Part shown: in pieces, positions 7,243-17,466 of the stretch
Layout of the letters: every line of letters begins with the position of its first letter
Numbering within the stretch: position 1 is the stretch's first letter
Assembly (NCBI GenBank): GCA_905235755.1
Contig: CAJONA010000005.1
Span: forward strand, 1 to 30,508
DNA from: an uncultured Clostridia bacterium
GTDB lineage: Bacteria > Bacillota > Clostridia > Oscillospirales > CAG-272
Length of the DNA stretch: 30,508 nt
Direction of reading: 5' to 3'
The notes under the pieces: generated by a model
Database searches by the model: none
Seen by the model: only the letters and a program-made list of their open reading frames with translations
What the model was told of the DNA's origin: nothing
Translations under genes and position numbers: made by a program

Positions 7243-8400
7243 CTATTTTTCAAAATCATCCTTATAAGTATCCAAAAAATTATGTTCCACGCCGTTCTTT
7301 TTATATGAAATGAGCGTGTCGAGGCAGACGTTGCTCGTGCTGTTGAAGATGTTGATATCGACATTCGGATTTGTTTCTTTCAATCTGCGTATGAGCATCT
7401 TTGTTTCCATCCGTTTCGAGATCGGCGCACCGTCATCACGACAGGAGCTGCATGTATCCGTAAAGTGACAGGCGCATTGGATAAAATGAAGTCCGTGATA
7501 GTCGCGCCACTCTTTGATATCGTCCTCATGCACTAAATACATCGGACGGATGAGTTCCATTCCGGGGAAGTTCGTGCTGTGCAGTTTCGGCATCATGCCT
7601 TGCATTTGTCCGCCCCACATCATCCCCATCAACGTCGTTTCGATCACGTCGTCAAAATGATGCCCGAGCGCGATCTTGTTGCAGCCGAGCTCCCGCGCCT
7701 TGTTGTAAAGATATCCCCGCCGCATTCGCGCGCAAAGGTAGCACGGTGACTTTTCGATTTTATATACCGCGTCGAAGATCGACGTTTCAAAGATCTGTAT
7801 GGGAATGCCGAGCATTTCCGCGTTGTTCTCGATGATCAGGCGGTTCAGCTCGTTGTACCCCGGATCCATCACCAAAAACACAAGCTCGAAATCAAATTTG
7901 CGGTGCCGTTTCAATTCCTGAAAGAGCTTTGCCATGAGCATTGAATCCTTGCCGCCCGAAATGCACACGGCGATCCTGTCGCCCTGCTCGACAAGCTCGT
8001 ACTTCACAACAGCTTTGACAAACGGATTAAACAGCTTCTCCTTGAATTTTCTGCGGCTGCGGAGGGATTCCTCTATCTCGGCGGAGCGGTCGGTCTTGAC
8101 AAGTTGTTTTCTCAGCCACTCGGAATATCCTCCGCTCAGGCTGAATGCGTCAAAACCGAGGCGGCGCAGCCGCTCGCACAAAAGCACACTTTGCGTCCCG
8201 TGCATACAAAACAGGATGATTTTTTTATCATTCGGCAGTATGCCGTTTTCGGCTTGACCTATGATATCCGACGGGTTTTCCGCGCCCGGGATCGTACCGT
8301 AAGAAAAGGATATTTCGTCGCGGATATCGTAAAGAACGTACGTGCTTTCGGGCAGATCGGCAAGCTGTTCTATTGTTATGCTGTATTCATCCGTTTTCAA
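7243..8400 (-). CDS. Rhodanese-TtcA fusion: PP-loop tRNA 2-thiolation-type ATPase with sulfurtransferase domain
   Basis: The protein has 385 residues and two parts. Residues 8-98 form a rhodanese domain with Cys65 in the active loop (FCMHGTQS), which can carry a persulfide. From about 120 follows a TtcA-type PP-loop ATPase: SGGKDS at 148-153, CYLC at 220-223 and GHHFDDVIET at 246-255, then a cysteine cluster (309, 311, 317, 320) that could hold an Fe-S cluster. TtcA makes 2-thiocytidine at position 32 of some tRNAs using an Fe-S cluster and a sulfur donor, so the fused rhodanese may supply the sulfur. The start is TTG at 8400, directly after a stop codon and eight bases behind GGGGG. The gene stands alone with its own promoter and terminator. 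The RNA target is inferred. Confidence 0.83.
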   Translation of the reverse strand: MKTDEYSITIEQLADLPESTYVLYDIRDEISFSYGTIPGAENPSDIIGQAENGILPNDKKIILFCMHGTQSVLLCERLRRLGFDAFSLSGGYSEWLRKQLVKTDRSAEIEESLRSRRKFKEKLFNPFVKAVVKYELVEQGDRIAVCISGGKDSMLMAKLFQELKRHRKFDFELVFLVMDPGYNELNRLIIENNAEMLGIPIQIFETSIFDAVYKIEKSPCYLCARMRRGYLYNKARELGCNKIALGHHFDDVIETTLMGMMWGGQMQGMMPKLHSTNFPGMELIRPMYLVHEDDIKEWRDYHGLHFIQCACHFTDTCSSCRDDGAPISKRMETKMLIRRLKETNPNVDINIFNSTSNVCLDTLISYKKNGVEHNFLDTYKDDFEK

Positions 8401-8494
8401 TCACGCAGCCCCCATTTCCGTAACGTAAGCCGATGCCGATACACAATATCGGCTCGTTTTCAAGCGCATAAAGCACATGTGTTTAATGTGTTAC

Positions 8495-8523
8495 ATTATA
8501 ATTGTAAAGAAGCCGGTTGTCAA
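8495..8523 (-). promoter_or_regulatory. Promoter of the rhodanese-TtcA gene
   Basis: On the minus strand TTGACA (8523-8518) and TATAAT (8500-8495) lie 17 bases apart, about 95 bases upstream of the TTG start. Downstream the leader contains ACACATTAAACACATGTG, a partly symmetric stretch of unknown meaning. Confidence 0.8.
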
Positions 8524-8607
8524 TAGAGATGGGATCATTTTTGCATAAATTTCGCCTGCCAAAAAAACCGATGGGAATATACTTTGTCACATTCTTTTTT
8601 CTTTATC

Positions 8608-10191
8608 TCATTTTCCGCTGTCTCCGTAGTTGGAAAGAACGCGTGCCGACGGATCGTTGACGTCACACCCTTTCCACGATTTGTTGGGCATCCAAAAATC
8701 CGTAACCATTTCGGACTGTCCCGGATAATACTTCTCAAAAATTTCACGATATAGCAAAGATTCTTTTGTGAACGGCCTTGCGTGATCATATTTTACACGC
8801 CGCGCTTCAAATTCCGCATCGGTATATAAGCTTTCGGCGTATTCTTTCAGATCATCCACCATCGAGTGACCGACAGCGTCGGAAAACGCCGCTTTTTCAC
8901 GCCATAGAATGTCATCCGGCAAATAGCCGAGTCCATCGAACGCGTGGCGAAGCAGATATTTGCCCTTGCCATAGCGGTTCATTTTCATTTCGGGATCAAG
9001 GCTCATCACGTATTTCACAAAATCAAGATCCCCGAATGGCACGCGCGCTTCCAGCGAGTTTGACGAAATACATCTGTCGGCGCGCAGTACATCGTACATA
9101 TGCAGTTCGCGGAGACGTTTTTCGGCTTCCTTTTGAAATTCATCGGCGTTCGGGGCGAAATCGGTATATTTATAACCGAACAGCTCATCAGAGATCTCGC
9201 CGGTGAGCAGCACACGGATATCCGTGCGTTCGTGTATCGCTTTGCAAACAAGATACATACCCATACTTGCGCGGATCGTTGTGATATCGTACGTTCCGAG
9301 CAATCGGATAACGCTTTCGAGAGAGGAGATGACCTCCTGCGGCGTCATATACACCTCGGTGTGATCAGCCCCTATAAAGTCCGCGACCTGCCTCGCATAT
9401 TTGAGGTCGATCGCATCTTCGCTCATACCGATAGCAAAAGTTTTGATCGGCTTGCTGCTTTTTCCGGCGGCGATCGCGCATACAAGAGACGAATCAAGCC
9501 CGCCCGAGAGCAGAAAGCCGACATCGGCGTCTGCCACCAGGCGCTTTTCAACGCCCGCGATCAATTTTTCGCGTATTTTGCGGCAAGCCGTTTCAAGATC
9601 GTCGCGGCAAACGGAGTTCACGCGTGAAACGTCGCAATACGATATGAATTTTTCGCTTTTGTAATAATGTCCGGGAGGGAAGGGCGTGATCCTTCGGCAT
9701 AGTCCTGTAAGGTTTTTGGCTTCGCTGGCAAACAGGATCGTTCCATTTTTGTCGTATCCGTAATAAAGCGGACGGATACCTATAGGATCTCGAGCGGCAA
9801 TGTATTCGTCGGTTCTGCCGTCGTATATCACGCAGGCAAATTCCGCGTCAAGCATGGAAAACATTTCCGTTCCGTATTCAAAATACATCGGGAGTATGAT
9901 CTCACAGTCGCTGTCGCTTTTGAAGGAATACCCTTTGTTTTTCAGCCGCTCCCGCTCTTTTTCAAAACCGTATAATTCTCCGTTGCATACGGCATAGCAG
10001 TCGTTCAAAATGAACGGCTGCATGCCCGAGGGCGCCGGTCCCATTATCGAAAGCCTGTGAAAGCCGAGCACACCTTTGCCGGTGCCGACGATACGGCTGT
10101 CGTCGGGGCCGCGCGATTTCGTTTCTGCGAATCCTTTTTCAAAAGCGGACATGTCGGGTACGACGCCGCAATAACCAAAGACAGAACACAT
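8608..10191 (-). CDS. asnB: Asparagine synthase, glutamine-hydrolysing (AsnB)
   Basis: The 527-residue protein makes asparagine from aspartate, ATP and glutamine in the cytoplasm. It begins MCSVFGYCG, so Cys2 becomes the N-terminal nucleophile of the class II glutaminase domain (to about 190, with NGELYGFEKER and SDCEIIL). The synthetase half has the PP-motif LLSGGLDSSLV, and TGEISDELFGY further on. The length is a little below the 550 of E. coli AsnB. It lies 23 bases behind the glnN stop, so it is in the glnN operon and shares that leader and nitrogen control. Its GAGG site is about 14 bases from the ATG, which is rather far. No clear terminator was found between it and 8524. Confidence 0.93.
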   Translation of the reverse strand: MCSVFGYCGVVPDMSAFEKGFAETKSRGPDDSRIVGTGKGVLGFHRLSIMGPAPSGMQPFILNDCYAVCNGELYGFEKERERLKNKGYSFKSDSDCEIILPMYFEYGTEMFSMLDAEFACVIYDGRTDEYIAARDPIGIRPLYYGYDKNGTILFASEAKNLTGLCRRITPFPPGHYYKSEKFISYCDVSRVNSVCRDDLETACRKIREKLIAGVEKRLVADADVGFLLSGGLDSSLVCAIAAGKSSKPIKTFAIGMSEDAIDLKYARQVADFIGADHTEVYMTPQEVISSLESVIRLLGTYDITTIRASMGMYLVCKAIHERTDIRVLLTGEISDELFGYKYTDFAPNADEFQKEAEKRLRELHMYDVLRADRCISSNSLEARVPFGDLDFVKYVMSLDPEMKMNRYGKGKYLLRHAFDGLGYLPDDILWREKAAFSDAVGHSMVDDLKEYAESLYTDAEFEARRVKYDHARPFTKESLLYREIFEKYYPGQSEMVTDFWMPNKSWKGCDVNDPSARVLSNYGDSGK

Positions 10192-10214
10192 AATTATGTA
10201 TGATTACCTCTATA

Positions 10215-12311
<2,097 letters not shown>

Positions 12312-12338
12312 TGCAAATTCTCCTTTTTGTTCTTATAA

Positions 12339-12380
12339 CAAAGAAAAAGCGCCTCTCATGTAAAATGACATGAAAGACGC
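12339..12380 (-). terminator. Leader terminator upstream of glnN (attenuator)
   Basis: On the minus strand GCGTCTTTCATG (12380-12369) pairs along 12 bases with CATGAGAGGCGC (12360-12349), two pairs being G-U. An 8-base loop lies between, and TTTTTCTTTG follows. It lies between promoter and start codon, so glnN can be transcribed only if this terminator is overcome. It is the second of two hairpins that begin with the same repeated sequence. Confidence 0.85.
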
Positions 12381-12463
12381 CTTTGCCTTCATTGTATTGA
12401 ATTTATGTCTGTAAAGTAAAACAGCGTCTTTGAGCCGAAAACTCAAAGACGCCATTGCCTTCA
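12373..12463 (-). repeat. Tandem leader element TGAAGGCAAWGGCGTCTTT (two copies)
   Basis: The 19-base sequence occurs at 12463-12445 and again at 12391-12373 on the minus strand with one difference (T or A). Each copy forms the 5' side of a hairpin: the first is GCGTCTTTGAG/CTCAAAGACGC (12452-12424, perfect 11-bp stem), the second the terminator stem. A related GCAAAGGCGT is in the divergent leader at 12605-12614. Paired hairpins with the second overlapping a terminator are the known arrangement of ANTAR-protein target RNAs. Confidence 0.75.
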
Positions 12464-12472
12464 ACGTGGGGC

Positions 12473-12501
12473 ATTATACACCTTTGCTTTCGCTTTGTCA
12501 A
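12473..12501 (-). promoter_or_regulatory. glnN-asnB promoter
   Basis: On the minus strand TTGACA (12501-12496) and TATAAT (12478-12473) are 17 bases apart. Transcription should start near 12466, just before the first hairpin element, giving a leader of about 155 bases. Confidence 0.85.
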
Positions 12502-12510
12502 GCACTTTTT

Positions 12511-12532
12511 GTGATTTTTCTCGAAAAATCAC
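12511..12532. promoter_or_regulatory. Perfect 22-base palindrome between the divergent promoters
   Basis: GTGATTTTTC and GAAAAATCAC (10-base arms, 2-base centre) lie between the two -35 boxes (12501 and 12565). Position and symmetry fit an operator for a dimeric regulator of both arms. It does not match the GlnR/TnrA spacing TGTNA-N7-TNACA. Confidence 0.5.
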
Positions 12533-12550
12533 GGAAAAATCGGTCGGATG

Positions 12551-12579
12551 TTCGCGTTTTTCTCTTGACAAAACGCGAA
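12551..12579. promoter_or_regulatory. Inverted repeat overlapping the -35 box of the glt operon
   Basis: TTCGCGTTTT (12551-12560) and AAAACGCGAA (12570-12579) are perfect inverted copies with 9 bases between, enclosing the TTGACA of the rightward promoter. Binding here would directly block RNA polymerase. Confidence 0.5.
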
Positions 12580-12593
12580 ACGAGATGTATAAT
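12565..12593 (+). promoter_or_regulatory. Promoter of the glutamate synthase-glnA-ANTAR operon
   Basis: TTGACA (12565-12570) and TATAAT (12588-12593) are 17 bases apart. Transcription should begin near 12600, giving a leader of about 105 bases before the first gene. Confidence 0.85.
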
Positions 12594-12604
12594 GTCTGCA
12601 ATGA

Positions 12605-12675
12605 GCAAAGGCGTTCATTTACGTACAGATCTTATTCTGCGCGCAGATGGGCGCTTTTTTATTTTTTATTTTTTA
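12605..12675 (+). terminator. Leader terminator upstream of the glutamate synthase operon
   Basis: GCGTTCAT (12611-12618) pairs with ATGGGCGC (12647-12654), two pairs being G-U, and is followed by TTTTTTATTTTTTATTTTTT. Within the 28 bases between the arms a smaller hairpin CAGA-TCTTAT-TCTG can form. The 5' arm begins with GCAAAGGCGT, shared with the glnN leader, which points to the same attenuation mechanism. Confidence 0.7.
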
Positions 12676-12703
12676 TTTTTTGTATAAGGAAAGGCGAACC
12701 GAT

Positions 12704-13798
12704 ATGGTTAAAGAAGGAAATATCAGAATACCGTCGGGATGCGCGATCGCCGCTATCATATCAAGAGACGGGAACCGAATGACCGGTGAAAAAATCGTTG
12801 AGGCAATGAAGCCGATGCACGATCGCTCAAACGGACTCGGCGGCGGCTTCGCCGGCTACGGTATATATCCCGAATACAAAGATTTTTACGCGCTGCATCT
12901 TTTTTGCGACTGTCGGGATACCAGAAAAGCGTGCGAAGCGTTTTTGAGGGAGCATTTCGAGATCGTAAAAGGGGAGATCATTCCCACACGCAAAATGCCC
13001 GAGATCACCGATGAGCCGATCATATGGCGCTACTTCGTTGCGCCGCTCAAATCGGTCCTTGCCGACTTGCAGCTGGACGAGAAGGAATTTGTCGCCCGTA
13101 CTGTAATGAAGATCAATACGGAAATGGAAGGCGCCTATGTTTTTTCAAGCGGAAAGAATATGGGAACGTTCAAAGCGGTGGGATTTCCGGAGGACGTCGG
13201 TCTGTTTTACAGGCTGGACGAGTATGAAGGATACAGCTGGACGGCGCATGGGCGTTATCCGACGAATACACCGGGATGGTGGGGCGGAGCTCATCCGTTC
13301 ACACTGCTCGATTATTCCGTTGTCCATAACGGAGAGATCTCTTCCTATGACGCCAACCGCCGATTTATCGAGATGTTCGGCTATAAGTGCACATTGCAGA
13401 CCGATACCGAGGTCATCACCTACATTCTCGATTATCTGATCCGCGTGCGGAAGCTGACTATGAAAGAAGCCGCAAATGTTATCGCCGCGCCGTTTTGGAG
13501 CACGATCGAGAAACAAACGGATGAATATGAAAGAAATAAGCTGAAATATTTGAGGACCGTTTTTTCGAGCTTACTTATTACAGGTCCGTTTTCTATCGTT
13601 CTCGGATTTAACGGAGGCCTTATGGCGCTGAATGACCGATTGAAGCTTCGTTCCATGGTCGTGGGCGAAAAAGACGATCTCGTATTTATCGCCAGTGAAG
13701 AGGCGGCGATCCGCGCGATGGAACCTGATGCCGGAAACATTCGGGCGCCTGCAGGCGGAGAGCCGGTGATCGTTACCGTAAAGGAGGGAAAGTTCTGA
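12704..13798 (+). CDS. Glutamate synthase domain 1 (class II glutamine amidotransferase), archaeal-type split form
   Basis: The protein has 364 residues from the ATG at 12704 (AAGGAAAGG lies about ten bases upstream). It matches the stand-alone amidotransferase domain of archaeal-type split glutamate synthase. It releases ammonia from glutamine for the FMN subunit. Cys12 in SGCAIAAIIS is the likely nucleophile after removal of an 11-residue propeptide. HGRYPTNTPGWWGGAHPF and VVHNGEISSYDANRRF are the typical substrate-binding segments of this domain. Its stop codon overlaps the next start (TGATG), so translation is coupled to the FMN subunit. Confidence 0.88.
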   Translation: MVKEGNIRIPSGCAIAAIISRDGNRMTGEKIVEAMKPMHDRSNGLGGGFAGYGIYPEYKDFYALHLFCDCRDTRKACEAFLREHFEIVKGEIIPTRKMPEITDEPIIWRYFVAPLKSVLADLQLDEKEFVARTVMKINTEMEGAYVFSSGKNMGTFKAVGFPEDVGLFYRLDEYEGYSWTAHGRYPTNTPGWWGGAHPFTLLDYSVVHNGEISSYDANRRFIEMFGYKCTLQTDTEVITYILDYLIRVRKLTMKEAANVIAAPFWSTIEKQTDEYERNKLKYLRTVFSSLLITGPFSIVLGFNGGLMALNDRLKLRSMVVGEKDDLVFIASEEAAIRAMEPDAGNIRAPAGGEPVIVTVKEGKF

Positions 13799-15306
13799 TG
13801 GACGGCGCAGCATTTATTTACCCGGAATTTGAAGTGATCCGTAATTCGGACCGTTGTATCGCGTGCCGCGTATGCGAGCGACAGTGCGCAAACGAAGTAC
13901 ATTCGTTCAACAGTGAACGGGGCAAGATGCAGAGCGACGAAGCAAAATGCGTCAACTGTCAGCGGTGTGTGTCGCTCTGCCCGACCGGAGCGCTCAAAAT
14001 CATCAAAAGCGACTGTTCATTATGTGAAAACGCAAACTGGCAGAACGACACGATCAAAGAGATATATAAGCAGGCAAACAGCGCGGGGGTGCTCCTTTCT
14101 TCTATGGGAAATCCGAAGCCGTTGCCGGTCTATTGGGACAAGATACTGATCAACGCCTCGCAGGTCACAAATCCGCCGATCGATCCTCTGCGTGAGCCGA
14201 TGGAAACAAAGGTCTTTCTCGGCAAAAAGCCCGCGGAGATCCGTCGGGACGAAGACGGCAAACTGATCTGCGAAATGCCTCCTCAGATCGAGCTTTCCAT
14301 GCCGATCATGTTTTCCGCGATGAGCTACGGCTCAATCAGCTACAACGCTCACGCCTCTCTTGCCCGTGCCGCGACAGAACTCGGGATTCTTTATAACACG
14401 GGCGAAGGCGGACTCCACGAGGATTTTTATCAGTACGGCAAAAACACGATCGTTCAAGTCGCATCCGGCCGCTTCGGCGTTTATGAGGATTACCTCAAAG
14501 CAGGCGCCGCGATAGAGATAAAAATGGGACAAGGCGCAAAGCCGGGTATCGGAGGGCACCTTCCGGGCGCAAAGATCGTCGGCGACGTTTCCCGCACCCG
14601 CATGATCCCCGAAGGATCGGACGCCATATCTCCCGCGCCTCACCACGATATCTATTCCATCGAGGATCTGCGCCAACTCGTGTTTTCACTGAAAGAGGCG
14701 ACTGAATACACAAAGCCCGTCATCGTTAAAGTTGCCGCCGTTCACAACATTGCGGCCATTGCGAGCGGCATTGCCAGAAGCGGCGCGGATATCATTGCGA
14801 TCGACGGATTTCGCGGCGGCACAGGCGCCGCGCCGACGAGAATACGGGACAATGTGGGCATTCCGATCGAGCTTGCTCTCGCCGCCGTCGATCAAAGATT
14901 GCGCGACGAAGGAATACGCGGCAACGTTTCGCTTGTTGTGGGAGGCTCTGTCAGAAGTGCGGCGGACGTCGTCAAGGCGATCGCTCTCGGAGCGGACGCC
15001 TGTTATATCGCCACGGCGGCGCTGCTTGCGCTCGGCTGTCACCTCTGCCGCACTTGCCAAAGCGGAAAATGCAACTGGGGGATCGCAACACAACGGCCTG
15101 ACCTTGTAGAGCGCCTCGATCCCGATATCGGCAGCAAAAGGCTGATCAACCTTATGACCGCGTGGCGCCATGAGATCATGGAGATCATGGGCGGTATGGG
15201 GATCAACTCAATAGAAGCGCTCCGCGGCAACCGCTCTATGCTCCGCGGCGTCGGACTAAACGAAAAAGAACTTGAGATCCTCGGTATCTCTCACGCGGGG
15301 GAGTAG
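13798..15306 (+). CDS. gltB: Glutamate synthase domain 2 (FMN subunit with ferredoxin module)
   Basis: This 502-residue subunit reduces 2-oxoglutarate plus ammonia to glutamate. The N-terminus carries a 2[4Fe-4S] ferredoxin module (Cys20, 23, 26, 30 and Cys51, 54, 57, 61). The barrel domain follows with SAMSYGSISYNAHASLARAA, NTGEGG, KPGIGGHLPG and DGFRGGTGAAPT, and near the end the cluster motif CHLCRTCQSGKC. This is the archaeal-type arrangement, in which electrons enter through the fused ferredoxin. No NADPH-oxidising GltD gene is present, so the donor is probably ferredoxin or an unlinked partner; that is inference. The start at 13798 overlaps the previous stop and has AAGGAGG about eight bases upstream. 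Confidence 0.93.
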   Translation: MDGAAFIYPEFEVIRNSDRCIACRVCERQCANEVHSFNSERGKMQSDEAKCVNCQRCVSLCPTGALKIIKSDCSLCENANWQNDTIKEIYKQANSAGVLLSSMGNPKPLPVYWDKILINASQVTNPPIDPLREPMETKVFLGKKPAEIRRDEDGKLICEMPPQIELSMPIMFSAMSYGSISYNAHASLARAATELGILYNTGEGGLHEDFYQYGKNTIVQVASGRFGVYEDYLKAGAAIEIKMGQGAKPGIGGHLPGAKIVGDVSRTRMIPEGSDAISPAPHHDIYSIEDLRQLVFSLKEATEYTKPVIVKVAAVHNIAAIASGIARSGADIIAIDGFRGGTGAAPTRIRDNVGIPIELALAAVDQRLRDEGIRGNVSLVVGGSVRSAADVVKAIALGADACYIATAALLALGCHLCRTCQSGKCNWGIATQRPDLVERLDPDIGSKRLINLMTAWRHEIMEIMGGMGINSIEALRGNRSMLRGVGLNEKELEILGISHAGE

Positions 15307-15388
15307 TATCAAACGTGCTTATGCAAACGGATAACGGCGCGTCGGCTGTCACATTTGCGAATACGAATGCGCATTTGCCGATTCGGGC

Positions 15389-15430
15389 TTGACGCTATCA
15401 ATGATGCACTTGATAAAAAAGTTGCGTCAA
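15389..15430 (+). promoter_or_regulatory. Nested inverted repeat before the GXGXG subunit gene
   Basis: TTGACGC (15389-15395) and GCGTCAA (15424-15430) enclose a second pair, ATCAA and TTGAT. The 175-base gap between the FMN and GXGXG genes is unusual for this operon and could hold an internal control point. TTGACG with GATAAA 17 bases later is a weak promoter candidate. Confidence 0.35.
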
Positions 15431-15481
15431 ATTTGATTTTTCACAAAAAATACGTAGAAAAAAGTTTGGAGGCGTTGTATA

Positions 15482-16201
15482 ATGGTCATACAGGCCGCAA
15501 GCCTTGATCATAAGGCTATAAATGATGCGCTGCGCGGACAGGAAACGGACTGCACCGTTGTCGGATGTCTCGGCCAGCGGTTTATCGGCGCCGGAATGTC
15601 GGACAAAACCGTCGTGATCGACGGCGTGCCGGGAAATGCGCTCGGCGCATATCTGAACGGCGCGCAGATAACTGTCAACGGCAATGCGCAGGACGCCGTC
15701 GGAGACACGATGAACGACGGAAAAATCATCATTCACGGCAACGTCGGGGACGCCGCGGGATACGCTATGCGCGGCGGCACGATCTATGTGAAAGGCAACG
15801 CGGGTTACCGCGCCGGTATTCACATGAAAGCCTATCACGACAAAATCCCCGTTATCGTCATCGGCGGACGCGCCGGAAGCTTTCTCGGGGAATATCAAGC
15901 GGGCGGAATCATAGTCGTGCTGGGAGTAGGCGGAGATGAAAAACGTATCGTGGGCAATTTTCCGTGTACGGGAATGCACGGCGGAAAGATGATCCTTCGC
16001 TCCGATTGCGCCGACATTGATTTTCCCGGACAGGTGAGCGCACGACCTGCGTCACCCGATGAGATGAAAGAAATAAAAAAATATGTAACGGAATACTGTC
16101 GGCTGTTCGGGTATGACGAAAGCGATATCATGAACTCGATTTTCACCGTCGTTACGCCGGACACCGAAAATCCGTACAAACAACTATATGTTGCAAACTG
16201 A
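15482..16201 (+). CDS. Glutamate synthase domain 3 (GXGXG beta-helix subunit)
   Basis: The protein has 239 residues with repeated glycine motifs of the GXGXG beta-helix (GNALGAYLNGAQITVNGNAQDAVGD, GNVGDAAGYAMRGGTIYVKGNAGYRAG). In large GltB proteins this is the C-terminal structural domain; here, as in archaea, it is a separate subunit that completes the split enzyme. GGAGG lies nine bases before the ATG at 15482. It stands 175 bases behind the FMN subunit and directly before glnA. Confidence 0.92.
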   Translation: MVIQAASLDHKAINDALRGQETDCTVVGCLGQRFIGAGMSDKTVVIDGVPGNALGAYLNGAQITVNGNAQDAVGDTMNDGKIIIHGNVGDAAGYAMRGGTIYVKGNAGYRAGIHMKAYHDKIPVIVIGGRAGSFLGEYQAGGIIVVLGVGGDEKRIVGNFPCTGMHGGKMILRSDCADIDFPGQVSARPASPDEMKEIKKYVTEYCRLFGYDESDIMNSIFTVVTPDTENPYKQLYVAN

Positions 16202-16220
16202 AAAAATGCGGGAGGATAAC

Positions 16221-17429
16221 ATGAAATATTCAAAAGAAGAGGTCATGCAGTACGTTTCGGAGGAGGACGTCAAATTCATACGCCTTGCTTTTTGCGACGT
16301 GTTCGGAAAGCAGAAGAACATTTCGATCATGACGGACGAACTGCCGCGCGCTTTTGAATACGGCATAGCTTTTGACGCTTCGGCGATCGCCGGATTCGGC
16401 GGCGAAACACATTCCGATCTTTTTCTCCATCCGGACCCCGAAACGCTGACGTGGCTTCCGTGGCGGCCGGAACACGGCAAGGTCGTGCGAATGTTCTGCT
16501 CTATCACATATCCTGACGGCAAGCCGTTTGAATGTGATACAAGAAGCCTGCTTAAAAAAGCGATCCTTGACGCAAAAATCGCCGGCTGCACCTTCTATTT
16601 CGGCTCTGAGCAGGAGTTCTATCTTTTTGAACTCGATGATAAAAATATGCCTACAAAGATCCCTTACGACCGCGCCGGTTACATGGACATCGCGCCGGAG
16701 GACAAGGGGGAAAACGTGCGGCGCGAGATCTGCCTTACATTAGAGCAAATGGGGATCCACCCGGAGAGTTCTCATCACGAGGAAGGTCCGGGGCAAAACG
16801 AAATAGATTTCAGGTACACGGAAGCTCTTACCGCCGCCGACGATGTGATGACATTCCAAACGGTTGTTAAAACGGTTGCGCGCCGTAACGGACTGTATGC
16901 CGATTTTTCGGCGAAGCCGCTCGATGACGCTCCCGGAAACGGCTTTCATATCAACGCGTCGGTAAAACCCGACGATTCATCCGAAAATCTTCACCGCATG
17001 ATCGCCGGCGTTTTGGACAAGGCTGTTCCGATGACGGCTTTTCTGAACCCGACGGACGATTCATATCGGCGGCTGGGGCAGATGAAAGCGCCGCGTTATA
17101 TTTCATGGTCTGCCGAAAACCGCTCTCAGCTTGTGCGCATCCCCGCCGCCGCAAACGAATATCGCCGCGCGGAGCTGCGCTCTCCCGATCCTTATGCCAA
17201 TCCGTATATTGCGTTCGCGCTGATGATTTGGGCGGGGCTGCACGGGATCGAGGACAAAGTCGATTTGCCGAAATCAGTCGATATCAATCTGTATAAAGCA
17301 GAAGAAAAAATACTCTCGACGCTGACAAAGCTTCCTTCAACTCTTGAAGAAGCGAAAAAGGCGGCGGCGTCTGACGAATTCATCAAAGCGCATATTCCGG
17401 TCGAGATACTGGAATTTTACTGCAAATAA
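16221..17429 (+). CDS. glnA: Glutamine synthetase type I (GlnA), short form
   Basis: The ATG at 16221 gives 402 residues and has GGAGG five bases upstream; an earlier start inside the previous gene is unlikely. GSI motifs are present: FCDVFGKQKN, FGSEQEFYLFE, HHEEGPGQNEIDFRY, GNGFHINASV and ENRSQLVRIP. At 402 residues it is shorter than the usual 440. No tyrosine adenylylation site was recognised, and regulation in Firmicutes is normally by feedback. It lies 19 bases behind the GXGXG gene, so glutamine made here can feed the glutamate synthase of the same transcript. The order glnA followed by an ANTAR regulator resembles the glnA-nitR arrangement known from Clostridium saccharobutylicum. Confidence 0.92.
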   Translation: MKYSKEEVMQYVSEEDVKFIRLAFCDVFGKQKNISIMTDELPRAFEYGIAFDASAIAGFGGETHSDLFLHPDPETLTWLPWRPEHGKVVRMFCSITYPDGKPFECDTRSLLKKAILDAKIAGCTFYFGSEQEFYLFELDDKNMPTKIPYDRAGYMDIAPEDKGENVRREICLTLEQMGIHPESSHHEEGPGQNEIDFRYTEALTAADDVMTFQTVVKTVARRNGLYADFSAKPLDDAPGNGFHINASVKPDDSSENLHRMIAGVLDKAVPMTAFLNPTDDSYRRLGQMKAPRYISWSAENRSQLVRIPAAANEYRRAELRSPDPYANPYIAFALMIWAGLHGIEDKVDLPKSVDINLYKAEEKILSTLTKLPSTLEEAKKAAASDEFIKAHIPVEILEFYCK

Positions 17430-17466
17430 TGACGCTTTGAAAAAATGGTGAAAGGAGGGACGGGTT

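Noticed and set aside
14686..15171. Minus-strand frame of 161 codons inside the FMN subunit gene
   Set aside because: Antisense to conserved catalytic motifs; no ribosome site.
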